Below, one piece after another: positions 9,622 through 18,615 of a stretch of DNA of 55,417 bases. This DNA comes from an uncultured Schaedlerella sp. GTDB lineage: Bacteria > Bacillota > Clostridia > Lachnospirales > Lachnospiraceae. Under the pieces are notes generated by a model. It was given only the letters and a program-made list of their open reading frames with translations, ran no database searches and was not told the DNA's origin. The position numbers were made by a program, and so were the translations under genes. Position 1 is the stretch's first letter; each line of letters begins with the position of its first letter. The stretch covers positions 1 to 55,417 of the forward strand of contig CAKSAJ010000021.1 of NCBI GenBank assembly GCA_934435195.1, read 5' to 3'.

Positions 9622-10603
9622 TTTTCATCAGCCATATACAGCCAAAAGAAATGGCAATGATCGCCAATGTCAGCCCCGGAACTACGATCCATGCTGATGC
9701 ATCTGCCGCTTCCATATATTTTTTATAATTATCCAAAAATAGAATATGTATCAGATAAATGCCAAACGAACATCCTGAAAATGTATCCATGATTTTTTTT
9801 GCCTTTGGTCCGGGCGAAAATTCGCTTTTCTTTAATCGAATAATATACATAAAGAACATTGCAGCTGCCAATACAAGTATTGGATTTCCATACTCCATAA
9901 ATCGTTCGCAATGAACACCTTGTTTTATTGTCCCGATCCATGTCAAGCCTATGTTTATCAGCATGCATACAACAAATGTTATCGCCGGTATTCGTTGATC
10001 TCGAATCACATGTTTTCTATATTTATAAATATAATATCCGATAAACACATAATACATGTAAACTCGATCCCCAATCAATGGCAGATCATAATATGCTTCT
10101 TGATTCCCCAAAGAAGATAGGTAATTAAAAATGATTGCTAATGTAATCACACCAAGAAATGCTTGTTCCAATCTCAAATTCATGTGCTTACACATTACCT
10201 GAAAAAACGGAAGTACCATATAAATCGGAATCATTGCATATAAATACCAAAGATGTGCTTCCGCCGGTTCAAATAATATCTTGCGTATATCATATGGTGT
10301 CTTCATATAAAAATCATTCCAGATGATATAAATCAGACTCCACACGACGAGCACAATTATAAAGCGCCATAATCGTTTAAAATGTTTTCTTAAAGGTTCT
10401 TCTCTCCCTAAAAGAAGTGCACCTGTAATCATAAAAAAACATGGAACGCTTACTCTTGCCAGAACATCTAAAATCATAGAAAATATATATTCTCCCTGAC
10501 CGATCTCGCCATATGCACGACAGTAATAGTTTGTCACATGGATTACTATAACGGAGACAAACGAAATGATCCGGATCAGCTCCAGATTATAATTTTTTTC
10601 CAT
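9587..10603 (-). CDS. Acyltransferase-3 family membrane protein (OafA/WecH-like)
   Basis: A 338-aa, about ten-helix membrane protein. It opens with NLELIRIISFVSVIVIHV, the signature start of acyltransferase-3 proteins in which an R..H pair forms part of the active site, and it contains CFFMITGALLLG and the AHLWYLYAMIPIY block. These enzymes O-acetylate surface sugars or peptidoglycan using cytoplasmic acyl-CoA. An AAGGTGG site precedes the ATG. The last 11 residues (KTFGDGVKWLF) are encoded by the REP-like repeat, so the native C-terminus has probably been replaced. The acceptor is unknown. Confidence 0.85.
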   Translation of the reverse strand: MEKNYNLELIRIISFVSVIVIHVTNYYCRAYGEIGQGEYIFSMILDVLARVSVPCFFMITGALLLGREEPLRKHFKRLWRFIIVLVVWSLIYIIWNDFYMKTPYDIRKILFEPAEAHLWYLYAMIPIYMVLPFFQVMCKHMNLRLEQAFLGVITLAIIFNYLSSLGNQEAYYDLPLIGDRVYMYYVFIGYYIYKYRKHVIRDQRIPAITFVVCMLINIGLTWIGTIKQGVHCERFMEYGNPILVLAAAMFFMYIIRLKKSEFSPGPKAKKIMDTFSGCSFGIYLIHILFLDNYKKYMEAADASAWIVVPGLTLAIIAISFGCIWLMKKTFGDGVKWLF

Positions 10604-10773
10604 TAAGAAATTCCACCTTTTCCTTATATTACTTACATTTTTTCATGATATCACAGGTATATTTAAACAGCAATATTGTTTTCTATTGTTATTTTCACTA
10701 AATTTATACTATACTTTAATTAATTCATTTTGTACTTCTCAGTACTTACTTTTATTTTTCGGAGGATTTTATT

Positions 10774-11187
10774 ATGAAAAGATTAAAATTATTATGGATG
10801 ATTTTAAAACGAACGAAAGCTACACAAATAATCCTTGGCTTCGTTCTCTTCCTTTTTGCAAATGCTGCGGTTATCCAGATAGTTGAACCAAATATCAACC
10901 GCTACGGAGATGCCCTCTGGTATTGTTATGCTGTAATCTCCACTGCCGGGTTTGGCGATTTCGTTGCCGTTACATTTATCGGAAAAATATGTTCCGTATT
11001 ACTTACAATTTATGCTATTTTTGTAATCGCCATTGTCACCGGAGTTGTTGTCAATTTCTATACACAGATGGTAGAGATGCAAAGAAAAGAAACGCTCATG
11101 ATGTTTATGGATAAACTAGAAATACTTCCCGAACTCTCAAAAGAAGAGCTGGAAAGTATTTCTAAAAAAGTACGGGAATTCCGTTAG
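10774..11187 (+). CDS. Two-helix potassium channel-like protein
   Basis: A 137-aa protein with a GGAGGATTTT site. A first membrane helix (residues about 16-36), a pore helix with filter STAGFGDF (residues about 60-67) and a second helix (about 74-100) give the Ion_trans_2 pore layout of simple K+ channels. The filter is AGFGD instead of the canonical VGYGD, a tolerated variant that may alter selectivity. A charged 40-residue cytoplasmic tail (KELEILPELSKEELE-like) could form a coiled coil. No RCK or ligand domain is present. Confidence 0.8.
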   Translation: MKRLKLLWMILKRTKATQIILGFVLFLFANAAVIQIVEPNINRYGDALWYCYAVISTAGFGDFVAVTFIGKICSVLLTIYAIFVIAIVTGVVVNFYTQMVEMQRKETLMMFMDKLEILPELSKEELESISKKVREFR

Positions 11188-11214
11188 CAGAAGACTCTTA
11201 TTCGTCTTCTGCTT
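11186..11214 (+). terminator. Hairpin terminator between converging genes
   Basis: AGCAGAAGAC (11186-11195) pairs with GTCTTCTGCT (11204-11213), followed on the plus strand by TCTATTTTG. It overlaps the end of the K+ channel gene and the 3' end of the converging membrane-protein gene. Confidence 0.75.
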
Positions 11215-11980
11215 CTATTTTGTCTTCATTTCTAACTTGTGGGATCAAAGAAGCTGCAAGCTTTCCTCTTTCTCTATTTTTCAAATATAAAATACCAATA
11301 ATTGAAAAAACAACTGCCCCAATAAAGTTTACGATCAAGTCTTTCATTGTATCTATAAGACCGATGTCAAGATATCCGCCAATATTCCACTGCTCCCCAT
11401 TGATCACTACAGATTGGACATCTACATGAATTGGAACATTTGCACCTGTAGGATTTAATTTAACAGAATTAATTGCTGTAACAATCCAGTCTTTCTGCAT
11501 ATCTAAACCGAAAAACTGATCCATGCTAAATTCAAAGAACTCCCACAACACTCCAACTGTCATAGAAAAACAAAATGCAAAAAATGCGACGAAATATGGT
11601 GACATCTTAATTGAGAATTTCTCGCTTCGGTTGAAGAGATCGATTAACGCAAATCCTATCGCTGCCATTAAAAATCCATTGGTAGTATGTAAAATGCTAT
11701 CCCAAATCGGAATTTTTACATAAAAAGCGTTAATTTCTCCCAAAATCTCTGCTGAAAATATAAAGATTAAAATAACTGTTTCCAATCCTACCGGTATTGT
11801 AACGCTCAATTTCTTATCCAGAAATTGCGGAACCATGAATAATATCAGCGTTAAAATTCCCAGGAACATGTTGTGATAATTCCCAAGGAAAAATTGTCGT
11901 ATAACCGAAAATACTACTATCAGCGTAAGTACCATCTGTATTTTTGTTCTATTTTTTCTTTCTTTCATGTTTATGCTCAT
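11198..11980 (-). CDS. Multi-pass membrane protein, YjdF/DUF2238-like
   Basis: 260 aa from the ATG at 11980, which sits behind GAGGAGG. An upstream in-frame ATG at 12004 overlaps the end of the preceding gene and lacks a ribosome site. Six or so hydrophobic helices are visible. The segment IWDSILHTTNGFLMAAIGFA and the WEFFEFSMDQFFG motif recall the DUF2238/YjdF membrane family, whose function is unknown. The insertion VPIHVDVQSVVINGEQW is unusually polar and may lie outside. It is the last gene of a likely four-gene minus-strand run with the cysteine desulfidase (17-nt gap). Confidence 0.55.
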   Translation of the reverse strand: MSINMKERKNRTKIQMVLTLIVVFSVIRQFFLGNYHNMFLGILTLILFMVPQFLDKKLSVTIPVGLETVILIFIFSAEILGEINAFYVKIPIWDSILHTTNGFLMAAIGFALIDLFNRSEKFSIKMSPYFVAFFAFCFSMTVGVLWEFFEFSMDQFFGLDMQKDWIVTAINSVKLNPTGANVPIHVDVQSVVINGEQWNIGGYLDIGLIDTMKDLIVNFIGAVVFSIIGILYLKNRERGKLAASLIPQVRNEDKIEAEDE

Positions 11981-11997
11981 CCCATTTTCCTCCTCAT

Positions 11998-13287
11998 TTA
12001 ACATTCTTGATCGATATCAGCACGATCTATCATAACATTTAAAATTTCTGTGTCCGTGGCACGCATCCCAACTCGCCCGATATATCCCATACTCTTAATT
12101 GTCTCCTCGATATCATCTTTGATAATACCCTCTCCCGGAAGAAAGCTTTTGTTCCGGATACTAAGCTGAAAAGCCATAAGCGCGGCATCGACGGAAGATG
12201 CTATCTTCGCGGCACAAGATGGCTTTGCCCCGTCACAAACGATTCCGCCAATATTTCCAAGCGTGTTGATAATAGTCAGCGAAATCTGCTGATATGTACC
12301 GCCATACATATATGTGATACCTGCTCCAGCACCACAGGCTGCACTGACTGCACCACAGTATGCGGAAAGACTTCCTATATAGTATTTCTGATGAATCGCG
12401 ATCAAATTACTGACAACTAACGATCGACAAAGCTTCTCATGGGATACTTCCCACTCATCCGCATATACGATGACCGGAAGAGACACCGTTATTCCCTGAT
12501 TACCGCTTCCGGAATTAATAACAACCGGCATAGAACAGCCGCCCATACGTGCATCACTTCCGGCTGCTGCTCTGGCACAAGCTCTCGTAATAACACTTTT
12601 ACCCCATACATGCATCAAAGTCTTCCCAATCTGTGCACCATAATTATTGTCAAGCCCTTCCTGCGCTATTGCAGAATTCAAATTGATCTGTCGATCAATG
12701 ATTGGCTGAACATCCTCCATACGAACCTGGTCTGCAAAATCTAAAATATCCTTAACTGTAAGCTTAGATTTATCTACGCTAGTCTCACTTTCTGATAAAT
12801 AAGGATTATCCAGAAGCACCTCTCCATCCTTTTCAATTCTGGTAATGTTCGTGTGTTGATGTTCAATTGTTACAGAAGCAAAATGCTCTCCTTTAATCAG
12901 CTTCGCTGTAATATACAGATTATCAACACCTTCAACCAATGAACATGTACAAATGTTCCGGTTGATCAACTCGCGGGTTCTGGAAATATCTTCCGCTGTG
13001 ACTTCACTCAAAACCTCAAGTGTTTTATCTGCATTTCCACCTACAATACCGAGCACTGCCGCAACCTCAATTCCTTTCATCCCATCGGAATTCGGGACAG
13101 TAACACCTTTTACATTTTTAATAATATTTCCACTTAGTTTCATCTCCACAGAATCCGGAAATTCTCCAAGAACCTGATGTGCTTTTGCTGCTGTGTAGGC
13201 AATTGCTATCGGCTCTGTACATCCCAGCGCAGGCACAAGTTCCTGTTTAAGAATATTTAAATAATTTTCATATAGTATCGAGTCCAT
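11998..13287 (-). CDS. cyuA: L-cysteine desulfidase / serine dehydratase-like (UPF0597, CyuA-type)
   Basis: A 429-aa cytoplasmic enzyme. Its family breaks L-cysteine into pyruvate, sulfide and ammonia using a [4Fe-4S] cluster. The N-terminal LKQELVPALGCTEPIAIAY block with its conserved Cys, the SGSGNQGITVSLPV segment, and the Cys-rich CGAVSAACGAGAG and IVCDGAKPSC stretches are diagnostic of the UPF0597/CdsB group. Length is normal for the family. It shares the strand and close spacing with a DUF4349 lipoprotein upstream and a membrane protein downstream, but no cysteine transporter is next to it. Confidence 0.88.
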   Translation of the reverse strand: MDSILYENYLNILKQELVPALGCTEPIAIAYTAAKAHQVLGEFPDSVEMKLSGNIIKNVKGVTVPNSDGMKGIEVAAVLGIVGGNADKTLEVLSEVTAEDISRTRELINRNICTCSLVEGVDNLYITAKLIKGEHFASVTIEHQHTNITRIEKDGEVLLDNPYLSESETSVDKSKLTVKDILDFADQVRMEDVQPIIDRQINLNSAIAQEGLDNNYGAQIGKTLMHVWGKSVITRACARAAAGSDARMGGCSMPVVINSGSGNQGITVSLPVIVYADEWEVSHEKLCRSLVVSNLIAIHQKYYIGSLSAYCGAVSAACGAGAGITYMYGGTYQQISLTIINTLGNIGGIVCDGAKPSCAAKIASSVDAALMAFQLSIRNKSFLPGEGIIKDDIEETIKSMGYIGRVGMRATDTEILNVMIDRADIDQEC

Positions 13288-13333
13288 TTTTAATGCCTTG
13301 TTCCTTTTCCTACATTTTTACTTTTATATTTTT

Positions 13334-14269
13334 TCACTGTTTTTCTATATCATTATTTTGTGTTCTATCTTCTTTTCTCATGTTTCTTTTCTTTAATATC
13401 TTTCTGACTACGATTACAACAACTGCAATCACGCCTCCACATACGATGAGAATTGGCAACGAACCAAGAATTCCAATGACAAGACCTTTGATTCCTCGTG
13501 CCACTACATATAAACTATTTCCAAATCGTTCTTTGATTTCTTCAAAGAATCCCTTCTCACCCGTATCTGTTACACGTTCCACTTCGTCTACATACACACT
13601 CACTGTACTGTAATCAATCTGATTGTCCATTGTTTTGAGCTGACTTTCGTAGTTCTCTATCTCATAACGAATATCCGATAATTTACTTTCAATCGTTAGA
13701 ATCTCTTCCATATTCTCTGCCTTAGAAAGTAATTCTAACAAACGCTCCTGTTCAGTTTCTAATGCCTTTTTATGACTTTCCACATCTATATACCGAAGTG
13801 TTACATCTTCCACTGATTCATTTTTCTGCGTCACATTTCCCAGTTCACTAACCACTTCTACAAACTCATTTAACTTATCCGCAGGAATTCGGATAACATA
13901 ACTTGCATATCGAGTTGAATGATGGGAATAACTATTGCCATTAACAGAAGATGTCTCAATATAACCGCCCAACTCTGTAGTCTTTGTGCTTAGATTAGTA
14001 AGAACAGAATCAAATTCCTTCGTCTCCAAAGATAGGGAAACTGTTCGAATCAATTTTCGTCCATTTTCTACTTGTGCTTCCAACCCATTCTCTGAAGTGA
14101 CACCCGTGTCTGCCGTCTCATCCGTATCCCAACTATATTCGCCATCCAATTCTGCACCCGAACTTACTGTTGCACGATCTTTCACGGCCATCTTTGAGCT
14201 ATTGCCACATCCGGCTGTCATCATCACCAGCATCACTGCTATTAAAAATGCTTCCACCTTCCTTTTCAT
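13334..14269 (-). CDS. DUF4349 lipoprotein
   Basis: 311 aa. A signal peptide ends in the lipobox TAGC (Cys 21), so it is lipid-anchored outside the membrane. The central part carries the DUF4349 pattern: RKLIRTVSLSLETKEFDSVL, SYVIRIPADKLNEFV, then a coiled coil around residues 165-215 (LETEQERLLELLSKAENMEE). A C-terminal hydrophobic helix (about 265-290) and a basic tail place the end in the membrane or cytoplasm. The family function is unknown. Only 46 nt separate it from the cysteine desulfidase, so co-transcription is likely. Confidence 0.85.
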   Translation of the reverse strand: MKRKVEAFLIAVMLVMMTAGCGNSSKMAVKDRATVSSGAELDGEYSWDTDETADTGVTSENGLEAQVENGRKLIRTVSLSLETKEFDSVLTNLSTKTTELGGYIETSSVNGNSYSHHSTRYASYVIRIPADKLNEFVEVVSELGNVTQKNESVEDVTLRYIDVESHKKALETEQERLLELLSKAENMEEILTIESKLSDIRYEIENYESQLKTMDNQIDYSTVSVYVDEVERVTDTGEKGFFEEIKERFGNSLYVVARGIKGLVIGILGSLPILIVCGGVIAVVVIVVRKILKKRNMRKEDRTQNNDIEKQ

Positions 14270-14339
14270 AGAATCCCTCCTTCTTCTTATTCAAGTCGAA
14301 CATACAAGGTCTTTTTCTATATTTTACCACAACTTCTTC

Positions 14340-14885
14340 TTAAATGAGCTGACTTCCTTCTTCTTTAAGCCACTTTTTTGCAGCTTTATAGTCTGGACAT
14401 ACCTTCTCTACTTCTGCCCAAAATGCTTTCGAATGATTCATTTGTTTTCTGTGGCACAATTCGTGAACTACAACATAATCTAAAACTTCCGGAGGAGCTA
14501 ACATTAACAGACAGTTAAAATTCAAATTACCCTTACTGCTACAGCTCCCCCATCTTGTCTTCTGATTTCTGATGGTTATCCTTCCATAAGTAACTCCAAT
14601 TATTTTTGCAAAATATTCTACTCTCGCTGGAATTGTCACACAAGCTTTATCTGCCAGCTCCCTTATTTGCTCAAACGTTATTTTTTCCGATGCTTTCGGT
14701 TTAATCTGTTTCTTCTTTTCCGCTATTTCTTCAAGTTTTTTATTAATCCAAGCCTCATTCTTTTTTAGAAATTCCTCAATGTATTTTTCTGAAACACTAT
14801 ATGGGGCTCTTACAGTGACATTTTGATTAAAGTCCACCTGAATTGCTATCGTTTTTCTATTTGATTTAATCACTGTAACTTCCAT
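14340..14885 (-). CDS. YgjP-like zinc metallopeptidase (DUF45, M48-related)
   Basis: 181 aa from the ATG at 14885, chosen because AGAGGAG precedes it; the frame extends to 14942 without a ribosome site. The motif VVVHELCHRKQMNHSKAFW holds HELCH zinc ligands and the downstream third ligand region found in YgjP/DUF45 proteins. The preceding QKTRWGSCSSKGNLNFNCLL block is the other family hallmark. These cytoplasmic metalloproteases are often linked to restriction loci or toxin systems, but their substrates are largely unknown. It lies between the lipoprotein gene and the Abi remnant at the edge of the defence island. Confidence 0.88.
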   Translation of the reverse strand: MEVTVIKSNRKTIAIQVDFNQNVTVRAPYSVSEKYIEEFLKKNEAWINKKLEEIAEKKKQIKPKASEKITFEQIRELADKACVTIPARVEYFAKIIGVTYGRITIRNQKTRWGSCSSKGNLNFNCLLMLAPPEVLDYVVVHELCHRKQMNHSKAFWAEVEKVCPDYKAAKKWLKEEGSQLI

Positions 14886-15013
14886 AATGACTCCTCTATA
14901 ATCTCTTTTCTTTACTCGGCTGAAATCATGTTGCAAAATCACATTTCAGATTTCTGTCGCCTCAATCTGTAGCAAAAATTTTATTCTTCGCTTCATATTA
15001 TCACAGATAACTG

Positions 15014-15175
15014 CTACAATCGAATATTGTATAATAAAAAAGCACTCTCTCCAAAGAATGCCTTATGCTCAATTTTTAATTTCCAATAATCTTTGATAAA
15101 TAGCCCTATACTCTTAAGATTTTCTATCTGTTCCCCAATTGTCAAAGGCGGCTGATGCTGTTTCATATCTCCCAT
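15014..15175 (-). pseudogene. Truncated Abi_2 (AbiD/F-like) abortive-infection protein remnant
   Basis: From the ATG at 15175 (AAGGAG nine nt upstream) the first 35 residues, PPLTIGEQIENLKSIGLFIKD in particular, match the start of Abi_2 proteins, whose pattern is L-T-x-x-E-Q-I-x-x-L-K-S-x-G-L-x-I-x-D. Full-length members are about 300 aa; this one stops after 53. The last 17 codons read through a terminator hairpin, so almost the whole gene has been deleted. The reading frame continues upstream to 15262, but that part is a structured leader RNA and not protein. Confidence 0.6.
15036..15062 (-). terminator. Terminator inside the 3' end of the Abi remnant
   Basis: On the minus strand GCATTC (15061-15056) pairs with GAGTGC (15047-15042) around loop TTTGGAGA, one G-T wobble, followed by TTTTTTATT. 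Confidence 0.65.
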
Positions 15176-15200
15176 TTGACATTTCTCCTTAAAATTAAAA

Positions 15201-15246
15201 GACCCAACGTGGTCCGCATCGTTGAGAGGCGTGTTGGGTTCTGTTA
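15201..15246 (-). ncRNA. Structured leader RNA, abiF-RNA-like
   Basis: Minus strand 15239-15233 (ACCCAAC) pairs with 15208-15202 (GTTGGGT). Inside lies a CGC/GCG helix and a CAACG/CGTTG alternative pairing; TTTTAATTTT follows. The RNA would begin about 7 nt after a TATAAT box, just before the hairpin, and it leads into the Abi_2 start codon. A structured RNA upstream of abiF genes is a known motif (abiF RNA) and such RNAs act as antitoxins. Assignment here is by position and shape only. Confidence 0.45.
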
Positions 15247-15251
15247 ATCTT

Positions 15252-15279
15252 ATTATATCCATCTCACTGGAAAAAACAA
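15252..15279 (-). promoter_or_regulatory. Promoter of the Abi leader RNA
   Basis: Minus strand TTGTTT (15279-15274), 16-nt spacer, perfect TATAAT (15257-15252). The stretch 15280-15408 shows no gene. Confidence 0.6.
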
Positions 15280-15408
15280 CCTCCCAGAAGTAAAATTTAC
15301 ATTTTATTTACAATTTATTATGCTTCCAAAATAACGATAATCAATAACATCAAACTCACTTAATCTGTATTAGTAAATTTTACCCATTTTAGTCCATCCA
15401 TATACCAT

Positions 15409-15537
15409 TTACATCTGCTCACGAATCCGATTGATCAGCATAACATCCACCGGTAACCAGGCTACGCTATCTAATTGATCCTTTGTAAGCCATTTTGCTG
15501 CTTCCTGCGGTGTTTCTCCAATCTCAACCTTTCCAGT
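15409..15537 (-). pseudogene. C-terminal fragment of a MutT-like Nudix hydrolase
   Basis: Directly after the vsr stop, a different minus frame encodes about 42 residues including EAAKWLTKDQLDSVAWLP, ending at TAA 15411-15409. This matches the C-terminal EAAKWL-DELDSVxWLPAD segment of (deoxy)nucleoside triphosphate pyrophosphohydrolases. The Nudix box and everything upstream are missing, and the frame is closed by a stop inside vsr. The gene was therefore truncated at the edge of the restriction operon. Confidence 0.6.
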
Positions 15538-15983
15538 TATTCTTCTTCACTTTCACCAAGCTTAGTGTCAAAAATTGTTTCTTCAATTACACGAACACAT
15601 TCATCTGTATTCTTCTTTATTTCATTACCCCAAAAACGAATTACTGTCCATCCCATAAATAGAAGCTTCTTGTTAATTTCATCATCCCGCTCAAGGTTCC
15701 TTGAAATCTTCTTAATCCAAAATTCACTGTTGTTGCTCTTTTCAAGGCGTGGCTTCAGCACTTCCCAGTCTTTCCCATGAAAAAACTCTCCATCACAGAA
15801 AATCGCAATCTTATATTTAGTCAGAACAATATCTGGTTTTCCAGGCAATTCTTTATAGTTTTTTCTATACCGGTATCCTTTTTTCCATAAAGCTTTCCGA
15901 AGCAATATCTCAATCTTCGTATCATTAGATTTGATACGTTGCATATTCTTTCGGCGTTGCTCCGGAGTTAATACGTCAGCCAT
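15537..15983 (-). CDS. vsr: Very short patch repair endonuclease Vsr
   Basis: 148 aa. Vsr nicks DNA beside T:G mismatches that arise when 5-methylcytosine deaminates, starting repair. The start MADVLTPEQRRKNMQRIKSNDTK is the family signature. KPDIV supplies Asp51 and FFHGKDW supplies His69, at the same positions as the E. coli enzyme. It lacks the Cys/His cluster of E. coli Vsr, as many Firmicute homologues do. It is the last gene of the restriction-modification operon (5-nt gap), fitting the two 5-methylcytosine methyltransferases at the operon start. Confidence 0.92.
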   Translation of the reverse strand: MADVLTPEQRRKNMQRIKSNDTKIEILLRKALWKKGYRYRKNYKELPGKPDIVLTKYKIAIFCDGEFFHGKDWEVLKPRLEKSNNSEFWIKKISRNLERDDEINKKLLFMGWTVIRFWGNEIKKNTDECVRVIEETIFDTKLGESEEE

Positions 15984-15988
15984 ATCAA

Positions 15989-17146
15989 TTATACAACTCC
16001 ATAAAATCCAAGCAAAATATCTATAGTTAGTTCAACACCATTTTTCATTTTTAATATTCCTGCTGCATCCAATTCTTCCTTACGCAATTCCCACAAGTGC
16101 CTGATTATGTTCTCTATGGAATCACCATAATGGAGCTGATTATGACAGTTACTGCATAAAGATACTATATTAGCTTCAACATCCAAGGAATACTCAAACT
16201 GAGAATCATACTGTAAAGGTATTAAATGGTGTGGCTCAGTATATGGCAATCTATTTTTCTTTCTCAAAAATGTTTCATGATTTCCAACTTCACAACAATA
16301 CCTTGCACGCGCCAGAGCATTCTCAGACTTCTTCTTGCTTCTAGCTGGAACTTTTCTTCCTTTACTTTCTTTTTCAGGAGCCTTTTCTTCCGGCATCGGA
16401 TGATATTCTTCAAGTTCTTTATCCATATTTATATCAACCATTTCTGCAATTAATTTCGCATCTGCTTCTTCATTTGCAGCAATTTCATCTTCATCAATAT
16501 CAATCACTATCCGCCAAGTTTCTGTTTTCTTCAGAATAAATGGTTTGACAGATGTATCCAATTCATAATATTTTTTATTTTCACTTATCGACACACCATT
16601 AAAATACAACTCATAATCATCACCACTTTGTTCTATCCTAAGCTGACCTAAGATTCCAAGAAATACAACCTGCATTTCAAATTCAGTTGCTGAAACTCTT
16701 GTTATATTCCCAGCATCCACATTTTTTGCAAGGATTCCGATCAATTGCTCAAAATTCAAAATATCTACTGTTGTTTTTGATTTACCCGCAAAAAAAACTG
16801 ATTCCAATTTCCTTGCATATTCAATCATATATGATTTTCCACCAGGATTCTTTGTCTTATCAAGCACAAGAATGTCCCCTGGTTGAAGATTATGTTTTGT
16901 TGCATATCTACCTATTGGCGTAATTCTATCATTCGGTGTAGTCCCATTTGATGTATAGTCCTGATAGTGAATTGAGAACACTTCATTATCTGTAGGATCC
17001 AAAAAACTCTGATCCACTCCAGGTGTCTCAAAAAAATCACGCAGTGCGCTCTGATCTGCTTTCGTTACAACAAGTCCACCATGCGAACCAGACTGAGCCA
17101 AGTCTGTTCGATTTAAGATTTTAGATATCGTTACTCTCAAAAACAA
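15989..17146 (-). CDS. EcoRII-N/B3-like DNA-binding domain fused to HNH endonuclease
   Basis: 385 aa. The N-terminus (ILNRTDLAQSGSHGGLVV, residues about 10-27, then to about 120) resembles the B3-type sequence-recognition fold of the EcoRII effector domain. The middle is acidic, followed by a Lys-rich linker (residues 256-276). The C-terminus holds an HNH nuclease: HHLIPLQY (His 306/307), Asn326, then CSNCHNQLHYG (Cys331, Cys334, His335, His339), with Cys284/285 as extra zinc ligands. Six nt separate it from the LlaJI-type gene upstream. It is probably a restriction nuclease reading the site protected by the operon's methyltransferases; it could instead cut modified DNA. Confidence 0.75.
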   Translation of the reverse strand: MFLRVTISKILNRTDLAQSGSHGGLVVTKADQSALRDFFETPGVDQSFLDPTDNEVFSIHYQDYTSNGTTPNDRITPIGRYATKHNLQPGDILVLDKTKNPGGKSYMIEYARKLESVFFAGKSKTTVDILNFEQLIGILAKNVDAGNITRVSATEFEMQVVFLGILGQLRIEQSGDDYELYFNGVSISENKKYYELDTSVKPFILKKTETWRIVIDIDEDEIAANEEADAKLIAEMVDINMDKELEEYHPMPEEKAPEKESKGRKVPARSKKKSENALARARYCCEVGNHETFLRKKNRLPYTEPHHLIPLQYDSQFEYSLDVEANIVSLCSNCHNQLHYGDSIENIIRHLWELRKEELDAAGILKMKNGVELTIDILLGFYGVV

Positions 17147-17152
17147 TTCCTC

Positions 17153-18598
17153 CTATAATTTTAGTTTACTTATATCCATTTTTTTGCCAGACAAATAATA
17201 CGCGTATGCCATTGTTGCCGGAAGAAATCTCACTTTTATATTTTGAAGCCCAAGATTTTCTAATATACACATTCGTGCTTCACCCTTCTCAATTACATCA
17301 TCCGCTTCTGTCGGTAATAAAAAGCAATTTTGTACCATTGAAAACTCATGGTCTCGGATAAATTTTTGATATGCTAATTGATACAAATATTGCTTCGTAA
17401 TTGATTCTATACCTGGTTGTCCTTTGGGCTGAACATTAACATCCAATTTCGCATTATAATATTTCGCATCAAATATAATAAAATCATATCCACTACCAGA
17501 TTCATAAATAGTAATTAAGTCTGGAATAAGCGTATCCTTTGCATTTTTCCCAGTTATTGTCCATTCAGGTTTTTCAATCACCTCAACAAGCTTGCTATGC
17601 TTATCATATTCCGACTTTAATGGCACCGGCAACGCCAATGAGCCTAATGTTTTATTTAATTGATTATCCATAATATCGGCACATACTTTCTCCCAAATCA
17701 AATTAAAACTGTTTGTTCCAAACATTGATAAGCAATCAATATCATAAAGGTTCCCGTTATGATTAATATAGGCATATAAGGTTTTTAGAACCAATTGTTT
17801 ACGCGTGTTGAACTGAGTATTAAGTTCATTTTCTATTCGATATAAAATATAATCATTATCCCCAAAATCATCTAATTCTTCATCCGAAGCATCTATCTCC
17901 GTAATTTCAAAAAGGTCTAATAAATCTGCATCTTTCAACTCACCTGAAGCTCTTGTGACAATGCATTCATGCAACCTCTTGAAATAATCAAATTCATCTG
18001 ACACTCTGCGTTTTGTCTGAAGCTCTGTATAGTAAGGCCGATTGTTTGAAATCAATGTAAATGTTTCATTTATTGTTTTTTCCCATAGAATCTCTCCTGA
18101 ACCATTGCTTTCAATAATATCAGCCGTATTGCTATATGCACCATTCTCATAAAAATCTTGTAAAAGGAACAACAAAACTGCCAGCAAATTAAATGATTGA
18201 CTTTCACTTGAATCATTAAACATGCGTACTATTTGCTCTTTAGCATTATATTTTTCCAGTACTTTTATGATTTGTTGTAACTCTTCCGTAGGATTTTCCT
18301 TGCTCAACAAATATTTAGGGTAACATTTTAACGCACGTCCAGATACGACTATCACTCCAACAAAAGTAAACACATACAAGTATTCGTTTTCATCCATTTT
18401 AACATCAGCAATTTCAATATCCTCTTCCTGCAATTCAGATAAGTCTCTCTGCAAATCTGATGCCTTTACGGCCTTAAGCACCCCATATTCTTTTAGTTTT
18501 CGAATATATCCTATTACTTCTGTCTCTGAACACTCTAAAACTGAGCATAGTTCATTTTGCGTATATCTTTTTTGTTCTCTTACAAATTTAGAGATCAT
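17153..18598 (-). CDS. LlaJI-family restriction endonuclease (McrC-like partner)
   Basis: 481 aa. Residues 1-45 form a winged-helix segment (YTQNELCSVLECSETEVIGY). The C-terminal third carries a PD-(D/E)xK nuclease core: IPDLITIYE (Pro-Asp 359-360), FIIFDAKYY (Asp377-Ala-Lys379), and an upstream MFGTNSFNLIWEKVC block typical of the LlaJI family. In the LlaJI and BsuMI systems this subunit pairs with a McrB-like NTPase, which here is the gene immediately upstream (17-nt gap). The protein is longer than BsuMI YdjA. It is expected to deliver the cut after NTP-driven translocation. Confidence 0.85.
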   Translation of the reverse strand: MISKFVREQKRYTQNELCSVLECSETEVIGYIRKLKEYGVLKAVKASDLQRDLSELQEEDIEIADVKMDENEYLYVFTFVGVIVVSGRALKCYPKYLLSKENPTEELQQIIKVLEKYNAKEQIVRMFNDSSESQSFNLLAVLLFLLQDFYENGAYSNTADIIESNGSGEILWEKTINETFTLISNNRPYYTELQTKRRVSDEFDYFKRLHECIVTRASGELKDADLLDLFEITEIDASDEELDDFGDNDYILYRIENELNTQFNTRKQLVLKTLYAYINHNGNLYDIDCLSMFGTNSFNLIWEKVCADIMDNQLNKTLGSLALPVPLKSEYDKHSKLVEVIEKPEWTITGKNAKDTLIPDLITIYESGSGYDFIIFDAKYYNAKLDVNVQPKGQPGIESITKQYLYQLAYQKFIRDHEFSMVQNCFLLPTEADDVIEKGEARMCILENLGLQNIKVRFLPATMAYAYYLSGKKMDISKLKL

Positions 18599-18615
18599 TT
18601 TCTTGATCCCTCCCT

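Noticed and set aside
15176..15262. N-terminal extension of the Abi remnant as protein
   Set aside because: It covers the promoter-proximal hairpin RNA and its start is at or upstream of the expected transcription start.
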